Source of the DNA: Bacteroidota bacterium
Lineage (GTDB): Bacteria; Bacteroidota; Bacteroidia; NS11-12g; UBA955
DNA length: 64,000 bases
Reading direction: 5' to 3'
Assembly: GCA_023957335.1 (NCBI GenBank)
Contig: JAMLHC010000004.1
Coordinates: forward strand, 248,001-312,000
The position numbers and the translations under genes were made by a program. This document shows positions 17,238 to 25,146 of the stretch, piece by piece. Numbering within the stretch: position 1 is the stretch's first letter; each line of letters opens with the position of its first letter. Below the pieces are notes generated by a model. It searched no databases, was not told where the DNA came from, and saw only the letters and a program-made list of their open reading frames with translations.

Positions 17238-18368
17238 ATGTACAAACAAAAAATTTATTTTCCAAATCTTAACGGGCTTCGGTTTATTGCTGCATTGTTA
17301 GTAATCATACACCACATTGAACAACTAAAATCAATCTCAAAAATAGATAATTATTGGGGGACAGTGCCATTTATAGGCATTATTGGCAAACTCGGTGTCG
17401 TTTTATTTTTTGTGTTGAGTGGTTTTTTAATAACTTACTTGCTTTTGACAGAAGAATATTCATTTAAAAAGATAAATATAGGTAAGTTTTACATAAGAAG
17501 AATTTTGAGAATTTGGCCGCTATACTATTTAATTATCATTCTTGCATTCTTAGTGCTACCCAATATTGATTTATTTGTCCTACCCAATTATAGCAAAGAA
17601 GTAATCTATTCTAACTTATTACCTAAATTAGTTTTGTACGCAATATTCTTTCCAAACCTTGTCTTATCTATTTTAGGAGTAGTGCCTTATGCATCACACA
17701 CATGGTCAATTGGAACAGAAGAGCAATTTTATTTGGTTTGGCCAGTTATCCTTAAGCTAGTGAAAAAGTACCGAATCGGTTTAATGTTTTTTATAATAGC
17801 TTTTTACATTGCATTTGGCACCTTTCTACAATCACATTATTCCGACTTTATTCCATATAAGAATGTGATACGTGCATTTTGGTCAACATTTAATATAGAC
17901 TGCATGGCAATTGGAGGACTTTTTGCAATCTTATTATTTCAAAAAAATAAACTTTTAAAACTGCTACAGAATAATATACTATTCTACCTAACAATCTGTG
18001 TTACAATATTTTTAATGGTAAAGGGTATATACATACCAAAATTTCATTACGAATTTTATTCGGTTCTTTTTGGTATCATTATCCTAAACTTTGCATCCAA
18101 CAATACAATTAATATATCTCTTGAAAATAGGGCTCTCAATTACTTGGGTAATATTTCATACGGATTATATATGTATCACCCAATCGGAATTATATTAGCA
18201 TTGTATATATGTAGTTTTATCAATCTTTCAAATTGGCTCATTTACCCCTTCAGTATTATCTTAACTATATTAATGGCTGGTCTTTCATATCAATATTTTG
18301 AATCATTTTTCTTACGGTATAAAGAAAAGTTTTCTATTGTAATGAGCGGAAACAGAAAACAAAATTAA
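17238..18368 (+). CDS. Acyltransferase 3 family membrane protein (OafA/YrhL-like)
   Basis: This 376-residue protein is mostly hydrophobic, with about ten membrane spans. It opens with LNGLRFIAALLVIIHHIEQL, which carries the conserved arginine and histidine of the acyltransferase 3 family. LFFVLSGFLITYLL and FYIRRILRIWPLYY are further family signatures, and HTWSIGTEEQFYLVWP is the usual central motif. The family transfers acetyl or other acyl groups to sugars across the cytoplasmic membrane, so it most likely O-acylates the surface glycan. A 19-codon open frame ends in a TAATG overlap with its start. The 260-bp gap after it shows no gene. Confidence 0.92.
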   Translation: MYKQKIYFPNLNGLRFIAALLVIIHHIEQLKSISKIDNYWGTVPFIGIIGKLGVVLFFVLSGFLITYLLLTEEYSFKKINIGKFYIRRILRIWPLYYLIIILAFLVLPNIDLFVLPNYSKEVIYSNLLPKLVLYAIFFPNLVLSILGVVPYASHTWSIGTEEQFYLVWPVILKLVKKYRIGLMFFIIAFYIAFGTFLQSHYSDFIPYKNVIRAFWSTFNIDCMAIGGLFAILLFQKNKLLKLLQNNILFYLTICVTIFLMVKGIYIPKFHYEFYSVLFGIIILNFASNNTINISLENRALNYLGNISYGLYMYHPIGIILALYICSFINLSNWLIYPFSIILTILMAGLSYQYFESFFLRYKEKFSIVMSGNRKQN

Positions 18369-18628
18369 ACAATCTTTATTATGGTTAGCATAATTGAAAA
18401 TGCCAATAAATAAATGCCTTCTGCAATACCAGTACTGAAGAACAAAATTGAATAAGCAGTTATTATTTGTCCGGTTTCAAATCAAAAGATTTGGTTTTTA
18501 ATAACACTTTGAAAGTATATCGGTTGAATGACTAATAAGTCCATGTTTGACTTAATAAAATTAAATATTAAGATTCTTTTCTTGACAACCTCAAATGGGG
18601 AAGTCTTTGAAAGTGATATATAACCTCA

Positions 18629-19459
18629 ATGAAAATTTTAATTACCGGCTCTAAAGGTTTTTTGGGTTCTGCGCTTTGGGACTTTTTATCCGACAAACAC
18701 AAGTTGACGGGTCTTGTCAGACAAAAAGAAAACAGTGACAAAAACGTCTATGAGATTAGTCAGCTATCTTCTATAGATGAACACCCCGATGTGGTTATCA
18801 TGTGTCATGCTGCGGTTGCATCAGGCAACGACACTAAGGATATGAATCATTTGATTGAATCAAATGTGCTGACAACCCAACAAATGGTTCAACACTTTTC
18901 CAATAGTTTTCTTATCTATATTTCCTCCATTTCTGTTTATGGAAACAATCAGAACATATTGACAGAACAAACATCCCCAACTCCTGAGACCGAGTATGCA
19001 ATTTCTAAACTATGGGGAGAGAAGTGTGTAAGTCAAGCAAAGAATTATGCTATTGTAAGGTTGACCTCGCTTTATGGAAAAGGAATGAAAGAAAATACAA
19101 TTATTCCAAACTATATTAATCAAGCATTATTAACAGGGGAAATTGAAGTTTGGGGTCAAGGAGAAAGAAGGCAAAACTATATTCACGTAGAAGACGTGGT
19201 TAGGTATATTGAAAATTTAATTTCAACACAAGAAAAAGGAATTTTTGTTGCCTCTAATGAAACTGAAGTTAGTAATATTGAACTTGCAAAACTTGTAGCA
19301 GAAGAAACAGGTGCTATGATTAATTTTAAAGAGACTGATAATTCAATCTCTATTCAGGTAGATAATAAAATGACAAGAAATACCTTGTCAATAAAGAATA
19401 CGAAAGATTTTAGAGAAGGAATAAAAGAATATATTCAATGGAAGAAAAAACAATTTTAG
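18629..19459 (+). CDS. NAD-dependent sugar epimerase/dehydratase (SDR, RmlD-like length)
   Basis: This 276-residue extended SDR has the nucleotide motif GSKGFLGSAL (7-16), YISSISVYGNN as the active-site serine strand, and the catalytic tyrosine and lysine in TEYAISKLWGEK. The C-terminal EVWGQGERRQNYIHVEDVVRYI is a standard substrate-domain segment. It may be a reductase, epimerase or dehydratase. Its 3' end overlaps the following ATP-grasp gene by 22 bases, so the two are coupled and probably work on the same sugar. Confidence 0.85.
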   Translation: MKILITGSKGFLGSALWDFLSDKHKLTGLVRQKENSDKNVYEISQLSSIDEHPDVVIMCHAAVASGNDTKDMNHLIESNVLTTQQMVQHFSNSFLIYISSISVYGNNQNILTEQTSPTPETEYAISKLWGEKCVSQAKNYAIVRLTSLYGKGMKENTIIPNYINQALLTGEIEVWGQGERRQNYIHVEDVVRYIENLISTQEKGIFVASNETEVSNIELAKLVAEETGAMINFKETDNSISIQVDNKMTRNTLSIKNTKDFREGIKEYIQWKKKQF

Positions 19460-20418
19460 TAACAGGAATTGGAGGCAATGTTGGTCAGGGTATTATACGC
19501 AATATCCAAGAAATGAAGTATAATATAAGAATTATAGGCACTAATATAACCCCATTTTCAGCAGGAAATCACTTAGTAGATACTTTTTACCAAACTCCCT
19601 ATGGATATGATGCTTCGTTTGTTCCTTTAATAAAAAAAATAGTTAGTGATGAGCATGTTGATTTAATAATTCCATCAACGGATTATGAGTCATACTATCT
19701 ATCTTTATATAGTAATGAAATTGAATGTGTAATTGCAGGCTCTTCCCATAAGGTTACAGAGAGATATTTAGATAAGTTTTTGACGTTTGAATTTCATAAA
19801 GAAAATAAAATACCTTTTGCTGAGAGTTATATCCCTTCTGCTTATCCTAATAAATTTGAAAACTTTATTGCAAAACCAAGAAAAGGGAGAGGTTCAAGAG
19901 GTTTGATGATTAACCCTAAAGATTTTTCTTTGTTGAATGACGAGGAATATATGATTCAAGAATTGCACAAGGGGAAAGAAATTACCTCAGCTGTTTATAG
20001 AAGATATAATGACGGAGAGATTCATGGTTTATTAACTATGGAAAGAAGTTTAGAAAATGGAGCAACTACTTTTTGCAGAGTTATCGATGAGCATGATACC
20101 GAAGTAATGAAGATTGCAAAAAAGATGTGTGAAACGCAACCGGGATTAAAAGGTTCTTTCAATATTCAATCTATAGTAACGGACGATAATATGGTTATAC
20201 CATTTGAAATTAACTGTAGGATATCGGGTACAAATTCGATTAGAGCTCATTTTGGATTTAAGGATGTGCAATATACAATTGAAGAACTCTTGTGGGGAAA
20301 ACAGCCACAAAGCCCTGTTATAACTAAAGGGTTTGCTTATAGATATTTGTCAGATGTGATTTATCCTGAAAATTCAGGTCTAAAAGGAACTAATCAAGAT
20401 AATTTTAAATTATTTTAG
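19438..20418 (+). CDS. ATP-grasp domain protein (carbamoyl-phosphate-synthase-like)
   Basis: This 326-residue protein begins ILVTGIGGNVGQGIIRNIQ, a preATP-grasp Rossmann strand. FIAKPRKGRGSRGLMI carries the ATP-binding lysine and glycine-rich loop, and PFEINCRISGTNS the magnesium ligands. It is shorter than, and only distantly similar to, the ATP-grasp gene at 1909-3096. In glycan loci such proteins often sit beside SDR and HAD genes, as here, and probably attach an acid to an amino group (inference). The next gene starts 2 bp after its stop. Confidence 0.82.
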   Translation: MEEKTILVTGIGGNVGQGIIRNIQEMKYNIRIIGTNITPFSAGNHLVDTFYQTPYGYDASFVPLIKKIVSDEHVDLIIPSTDYESYYLSLYSNEIECVIAGSSHKVTERYLDKFLTFEFHKENKIPFAESYIPSAYPNKFENFIAKPRKGRGSRGLMINPKDFSLLNDEEYMIQELHKGKEITSAVYRRYNDGEIHGLLTMERSLENGATTFCRVIDEHDTEVMKIAKKMCETQPGLKGSFNIQSIVTDDNMVIPFEINCRISGTNSIRAHFGFKDVQYTIEELLWGKQPQSPVITKGFAYRYLSDVIYPENSGLKGTNQDNFKLF

Positions 20419-20419
20419 T

Positions 20420-21049
20420 ATGGTTATTTTATTTGATGCCGCAAATACATTGATACATAAGCCTCTTTTGTTTACAAAAGTAAAGGAAGTATTGAGCAAA
20501 TTTGGGTTTAGGGTTGAAATAGAAAATCTTAGAAAGAATCATAAATTGATTTCCGAACTCATTATATTTCCAGACCGAACCTCAAAAGAATTTTATATGA
20601 CATTCAATAAAGAATGGCTTAATTCTCTTGGTATTATTACTCCCAAAGCGATGTTGGATGCTATTTATTCTGCTTGTTCTTATTTGCCATGGGAAAAGTT
20701 TGAAGATACAGATGTCCTTAAAGAACTTGATAATAAATATGCAGTTTTATCTAATTTTCATGGAGGATTAAATTCAATTCTGGAAAAACATTTTGGTTCT
20801 TTATTTCAGGAATTATTAGTTTCAGAGAATGAGGAACTAAGAAAACCTGATATTGAATTTTATTTAAGAGCAATTAGCAAACTAAAAATAAACCCTAAAG
20901 AGATAATATATATTGGAGATTCTATAAAACTGGATTTAGAGCCTGCTTTATTAGTGGGCATGAACGCTTATTTGATAGATAGATATAATGATTATCCGTA
21001 TTGTTCCCAAAGGCTTAACTCGTTATACGAACTAAAAGAACTCTTATAA
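20420..21049 (+). CDS. HAD-superfamily hydrolase (haloacid-dehalogenase/REG-2 type)
   Basis: This 209-residue protein has motif I VILFDAANTLIHKP, with the nucleophile aspartate but alanine in place of the second aspartate usual in HAD phosphatases. SNFHGG is motif II, KPDIEFY supplies the lysine of motif III, and YIGDSIKLDLEPA is motif IV. The DxA pattern is known from dehalogenase-like and REG-2-like HADs, so a simple sugar phosphatase function should not be assumed. It sits between ATP-grasp and GT2 genes with almost no spacing. Confidence 0.8.
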   Translation: MVILFDAANTLIHKPLLFTKVKEVLSKFGFRVEIENLRKNHKLISELIIFPDRTSKEFYMTFNKEWLNSLGIITPKAMLDAIYSACSYLPWEKFEDTDVLKELDNKYAVLSNFHGGLNSILEKHFGSLFQELLVSENEELRKPDIEFYLRAISKLKINPKEIIYIGDSIKLDLEPALLVGMNAYLIDRYNDYPYCSQRLNSLYELKELL

Positions 21050-21051
21050 AA

Positions 21052-21975
21052 ATGAAGAAATTATCATTAGTTGTCCCAGTGTATTTTGAGGAAGAATGTA
21101 TTCTTCAATACCTCAAAGAAACCATTCCTGTATTATCAGCACTGGGTTTAGATTGGGAAATAGTATTTGTGGATGATGGAAGCAAAGACAAAACGGTAGA
21201 ATTAATCAAGGAAGAAGCAACAAAAGAAAACAGGATTAAATTAGTAGAGTTTTCATATAACCAAGGAAAGCAAGCTGCTGTAAGTGCCGGTATTCGCTAT
21301 GCCACCGGAGACTATTTGCTGTATATGGATCCGGACTTGCAAGACCCACCTGACGAAATTCCTCATTTTGTAAGAGAAATAGAACAAGGATATGATTTGG
21401 TTTTTGGTGTTCGAAAAGAAAAAATTGACAGTACATTAAACAAGCTGTACTCAAAGATATTTTGGGGAACTCTCAATAAATTTACGGGATTAGAAATACC
21501 CAAAGGTTTGGCTGTAATGCGGATTTTTAACAGAAAATTTGCAGATAAATTTTTGGAATATGCAGAGCAAAATAGATTTATAGAAGGTATTTTTATTCAT
21601 ATTGGTATGAAAAGAACGCAGATTGAAGTTTCGCAGAGAAAAAGATTTGCCGGAAGAAGTAAGTTTAATTTTAAAAGAAAAATGCAATTAGCATTTGACG
21701 CTATTTTTGATTTTTCGGAATTACCATTGAAACTTGCAGTGAAATTAGGAATGTTTTTCTCATTGTTTGGTTTAGTTGCCCTTGTACTGTTGGTTATTTT
21801 AAAATTATTTTTCATTGACTTTGAACTTGGATGGCCTTCGTTAATTAGTGCTATTATTTTGGGTTTTGGCATCCAACTCTTTTTTATTGGTATCGCTGCT
21901 ATTTATATCGGAAAAATATACAAAGAGAGCAAAAGAAGACCTCTGTATTCTATTAAAGATTTAACAAACTTATGA
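21052..21975 (+). CDS. GT2 polyprenyl-phosphate glycosyltransferase (ArnC/GtrB/DPM1-like)
   Basis: This 307-residue protein has the GT2 N-terminal VVPVYFEEECI, the nucleotide-binding VFVDDGSKDKT, and the metal-binding YMDPDLQDPPDEI. Two C-terminal membrane spans (about 225-250 and 262-290) follow an amphipathic linker. This layout matches enzymes that load a sugar onto undecaprenyl phosphate. Such lipid-linked sugars are donors for ArnT-like GT-C transferases, and one such multi-spanning protein is encoded at 25147-26697. Its 3' end overlaps the next gene by four bases. Confidence 0.9.
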   Translation: MKKLSLVVPVYFEEECILQYLKETIPVLSALGLDWEIVFVDDGSKDKTVELIKEEATKENRIKLVEFSYNQGKQAAVSAGIRYATGDYLLYMDPDLQDPPDEIPHFVREIEQGYDLVFGVRKEKIDSTLNKLYSKIFWGTLNKFTGLEIPKGLAVMRIFNRKFADKFLEYAEQNRFIEGIFIHIGMKRTQIEVSQRKRFAGRSKFNFKRKMQLAFDAIFDFSELPLKLAVKLGMFFSLFGLVALVLLVILKLFFIDFELGWPSLISAIILGFGIQLFFIGIAAIYIGKIYKESKRRPLYSIKDLTNL

Positions 21976-22610
21976 AAAGACTTGCAATCATTGGTTCAGG
22001 AGATTTAGGACAACACATCGCTCATCATGCAGTTCAAGATGGGAAACATGAAGTTGTTGGTTTTTTTGATGATTATGAAGTCAAAGGAACGCTTAAGAAT
22101 CAAATCCTTATTTTGGGTGCAATTGCCGAAGTTGAGGACATGTTTAGAAAAGGAGATTTTGATTGCTTAATGATTGGGATTGGCTATAAACATATGCAAG
22201 TAAGAAAAGAACTTTATGAAAAATTGAGTGGTAAAATCCCATTTGCAACGCTAATACACTCTTCATCTTATATTGACAATTCAGCAGAGATAGGAGAAGG
22301 TTGTTTCATTCTGCCGGGATGCATTGTTGACAAACATGTAAAAATTGGAGCAAATGTTCTATTAAATGTTGGAGCAGTGATCTCACATGATACTCAAGTT
22401 GATAATCATTGTTTCCTATCTCCATCAGTAAGTATAGCAGGAAAGACACATATAAAAGAATGTTGTATAATAGGAATAAACTCAACCATTATTGATAATA
22501 TTACCATTGAGCCATTTATTCAAATAGCAGGCGGTACTGTGGTTATAGAAAATTTAACTATTTCAGGTATGTATGCAGGTGTTCCTGCAAAACTTAAAAA
22601 AAGATTTTAA
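21972..22610 (+). CDS. NeuD/PglD-family sugar O- or N-acetyltransferase
   Basis: This 212-residue protein has an N-terminal Rossmann-like PglD domain beginning RLAIIGSGDLGQHIAHHA. A left-handed beta-helix of hexapeptide repeats follows (about 95-205), seen in NSAEIGEGCFILPG and VKIGANVLLNVGAVISHD. H129 of that last stretch fits the catalytic histidine. It ends GMYAGVPAKLKK, the usual family ending. These enzymes acetylate amino or hydroxyl groups of sugar nucleotides, including sialic and legionaminic acid precursors. It could serve the nonulosonic pathway at 29974-37131 or the amino sugar made by its own operon. Confidence 0.88.
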   Translation: MKRLAIIGSGDLGQHIAHHAVQDGKHEVVGFFDDYEVKGTLKNQILILGAIAEVEDMFRKGDFDCLMIGIGYKHMQVRKELYEKLSGKIPFATLIHSSSYIDNSAEIGEGCFILPGCIVDKHVKIGANVLLNVGAVISHDTQVDNHCFLSPSVSIAGKTHIKECCIIGINSTIIDNITIEPFIQIAGGTVVIENLTISGMYAGVPAKLKKRF

Positions 22611-22661
22611 TATGATTACTTTTATAAACCTTTCTTAATAAGTCCCAACAGTAACCGCAAT

Positions 22662-23999
22662 ATGCCCGAACACCAGAACATAGAATACAAAACAATCTGG
22701 AAAGACGAATACCTGAAAGGTCTTTGTGGTTTTGCCAATGCCTCAGGAGGGAAATTGTATGTTGGTGTTAAAGACGATGGAAGTGTTTGTGGAATTGACA
22801 ACAGCACCTTATTGTTGGAACAGTTGCCTAATAAATTTAGGGATTTATTGGGAATATATGCAGAGATAAACCTTCTTGACTACAAGGGGCTGCATTATCT
22901 TGAAATCAGCGTTTTGCAGCACGAAATTCCCATTTCATACAAGGGTAAATATTATTTGAGGTCGGGCAGCACTTTACAGGAATTAAAAGGCTCCGCGCTG
23001 AATGACTTTATACTGAAGAAAATGGGCAGGTCTTGGGACGGTGTCATCGAACCCAACTTTTCCGGCAAAGATATTGACCCCAAAACAATAGAACGCTTTA
23101 AGAGTATGGCTGCTGACAGATTGCCTTTTATTCGTTCAGAAAATGATGACATGGCAGTTTTGGAAAAACTGAACCTGAGCGAAGCAGGAAAACTGAAACG
23201 TGCTGCTATTTTGCTCTTTGGCAACAATGTGCAACGGTTTTTCTTGCAGGCACGGGTAAAAATCGGGTTGTTTACCTCCCATACAGATATGCTGTCTGTT
23301 GATTTGATAGAGGGAAACTTGTTTCAACAAATGGAGCAAACACTGGAAATTCTGCGGACAAAATACCTGTTAAGCCCTGTTTCTTATGAAGGAGTTCACA
23401 GAAGGGAAAAACTCGAAATACCCTTTACAGCCCTCAGAGAAGCTGTTATTAATGCCTTGATACACCGCGTTTATTCCACTACATCTACCATACAAATCCG
23501 TATTACAGAGCAGGAAGTAGAAATAATGAACGAATGTAATATGTCTGATACCCTGAATGTACAAGACTTAAAGAAACCGCATTTGTCCAAACCGCAAAAC
23601 AGGTTGCTTGCTGATACTTTTTACAAGGCTGGGCTAATAGAAAGCTGGGGCAGGGGAACACTCAAAATAGTAGAGGATTGTGTTAGGGCGGGATTGAAAG
23701 AACCTGAATTTACAGCCAACGACCACTTTTTCTCTATACTCTTTCACAGAACGAACGAAAACTTCACTGAAAACTTCACTGAAAACTTCACTGAAAACTT
23801 CACTGAAAACCTGAAACAAATACTTGAACTGATAAAAAGAAAACCTACCGTTACAGTAGATGAAATGGCTGCCAAAGTAGGGATATCAAGACGCGCCATC
23901 ACGAATAATACCAATAAACTAAAAAAATTGGGCTTAATAAAACGTGTAGGATCGGCAAAAGGAGGTTTTTGGGAAATCACAAAAAAAACAAAAAGATAA
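22662..23999 (+). CDS. AlbA_2 (Schlafen-like) / RecG-like ATP-binding transcriptional regulator
   Basis: This 445-residue protein starts with an AlbA_2 domain (about 5-120; IEYKTIWKDEYLKGLCGFAN, then GGKLYVGVKDDG). A HATPase-like segment follows at about 255-345, with LREAVINALIHR and ESWGRGTLKI. A low-complexity linker of four ENFT units (366-381) comes next, then a winged-helix domain (about 385-445; TVDEMAAKVGISRRAITNN). The linker is coded by four exact 12-bp repeats at 23757-23804. Members are presumed nucleic-acid-binding regulators. The gene is not expected in a glycan pathway and appears to be cargo. Confidence 0.85.
   Translation: MPEHQNIEYKTIWKDEYLKGLCGFANASGGKLYVGVKDDGSVCGIDNSTLLLEQLPNKFRDLLGIYAEINLLDYKGLHYLEISVLQHEIPISYKGKYYLRSGSTLQELKGSALNDFILKKMGRSWDGVIEPNFSGKDIDPKTIERFKSMAADRLPFIRSENDDMAVLEKLNLSEAGKLKRAAILLFGNNVQRFFLQARVKIGLFTSHTDMLSVDLIEGNLFQQMEQTLEILRTKYLLSPVSYEGVHRREKLEIPFTALREAVINALIHRVYSTTSTIQIRITEQEVEIMNECNMSDTLNVQDLKKPHLSKPQNRLLADTFYKAGLIESWGRGTLKIVEDCVRAGLKEPEFTANDHFFSILFHRTNENFTENFTENFTENFTENLKQILELIKRKPTVTVDEMAAKVGISRRAITNNTNKLKKLGLIKRVGSAKGGFWEITKKTKR
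23757..23804 (+). repeat. In-frame 12-bp minisatellite (GAAAACTTCACT, four copies)
   Basis: Four exact head-to-tail copies of GAAAACTTCACT encode Glu-Asn-Phe-Thr repeats, followed by a fifth degenerate copy. Gain or loss of units would keep the reading frame, so it can vary linker length between the ATPase-like and winged-helix domains without inactivating the gene. Confidence 0.95.
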
Positions 24000-24003
24000 C
24001 ATA

Positions 24004-25140
24004 ATGATAGGCTTCAATAAACCTTATGTAACAGGCAAAGAATACGAATATATTGCCGATGCAGTAAACTCTGGAAAAATTTCCGGCAACGGTAAATACA
24101 CCCAACTCTGCCAAAAAGTCTTTGAGCAGAAATACGGCTTTCAAAAATGCTTACTTACTACATCTTGTACAGATGCTTTGGAAATGGCAGCTATTCTGTT
24201 GAATATTAAGGAAGGAGATGAGGTCATCATTCCTTCTTACACTTTTGTGAGTACTGCCAATGCTTTTGTGTTGAGAGGAGCAAGAATTGTATTTGCTGAT
24301 TCTATGGAACAAAACCCAAACGTTGACGCTGAGCAATTGGAAGGCCTGATTACGCCTAAAACCAAAGCCATTGTGGTGGTGCATTATGCGGGAATTGCTT
24401 GTGATATGGATAGGGTGATGGAGATTGCAAATAAGCATAATCTCTTTGTGGTAGAAGACGCTGCACAGGCTATAGATAGTTTTTATACCGGAAAAGATGG
24501 AGTAAAAAGACCTTTGGGCAGTATTGGTCATTTGGCAGCTTTTAGCTTTCACGAGACCAAAAATATCATTTCCGGTGAAGGAGGAATGTTAGTTGTAAAC
24601 GATGAGCAATTTGTAAAACGTTCAGAAATCATCTGGGAAAAAGGAACAAATCGTTCTGCATTTTTCAGAGGAGAAATAGACAAATATGGCTGGGTGGACA
24701 TGGGCTCTTCCTTTTTGCCTTCAGAGATTGTGGCTGCTTTTCTTTGGGCACAATTAGAGAATTTGGATGATATCCAACAAAAGCGAATTGCACTGTGGGA
24801 GCAATATTATAAACTTCTAAAACCTTTGCAAGATAAAGGAATATTGCAATTGCCTATTGTTCCGGACTATGCAACCAATAATGCCCACATGTTTTATGTG
24901 ATTTGCAGAAATATTGAAGAGAGGACTGCAATTATCAACCAACTTAGAGAAAACGAAATCCATGCGGTGTTTCACTATTTGAGTTTGCACAAAAGCCCTT
25001 TCTATACCGATAAACATGATGGCAGAGTATTACCTTTAACAGATTCCTATGCAGAAACCTTGTTGAGATTGCCTATGTATTATGAGTTGAATGAGGTAGA
25101 TGTGGAGAGGATTTGTAAGTTGATACCGGGATATAAGTAA
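24004..25140 (+). CDS. wecE: dTDP-4-amino-4,6-dideoxygalactose transaminase-like (WecE/RffA)
   Basis: This 378-residue DegT-family aminotransferase is closest in motif wording to WecE/RffA: MIGFNKPYVTGKE at the N-terminus, TTSCTDALEMAA, VVEDAAQAIDS and the Schiff-base lysine K186 in SFHETKNIISGEGG. WecE makes TDP-Fuc4N from the 4-keto sugar, the donor precursor of enterobacterial common antigen. The RmlA/RmlB genes for TDP-4-keto-6-deoxyglucose are not in the window. The downstream ArnT-like transferase may use the resulting sugar (inference). It follows the AlbA_2 gene by 4 bp. Confidence 0.82.
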   Translation: MIGFNKPYVTGKEYEYIADAVNSGKISGNGKYTQLCQKVFEQKYGFQKCLLTTSCTDALEMAAILLNIKEGDEVIIPSYTFVSTANAFVLRGARIVFADSMEQNPNVDAEQLEGLITPKTKAIVVVHYAGIACDMDRVMEIANKHNLFVVEDAAQAIDSFYTGKDGVKRPLGSIGHLAAFSFHETKNIISGEGGMLVVNDEQFVKRSEIIWEKGTNRSAFFRGEIDKYGWVDMGSSFLPSEIVAAFLWAQLENLDDIQQKRIALWEQYYKLLKPLQDKGILQLPIVPDYATNNAHMFYVICRNIEERTAIINQLRENEIHAVFHYLSLHKSPFYTDKHDGRVLPLTDSYAETLLRLPMYYELNEVDVERICKLIPGYK

Positions 25141-25146
25141 TTTTTT

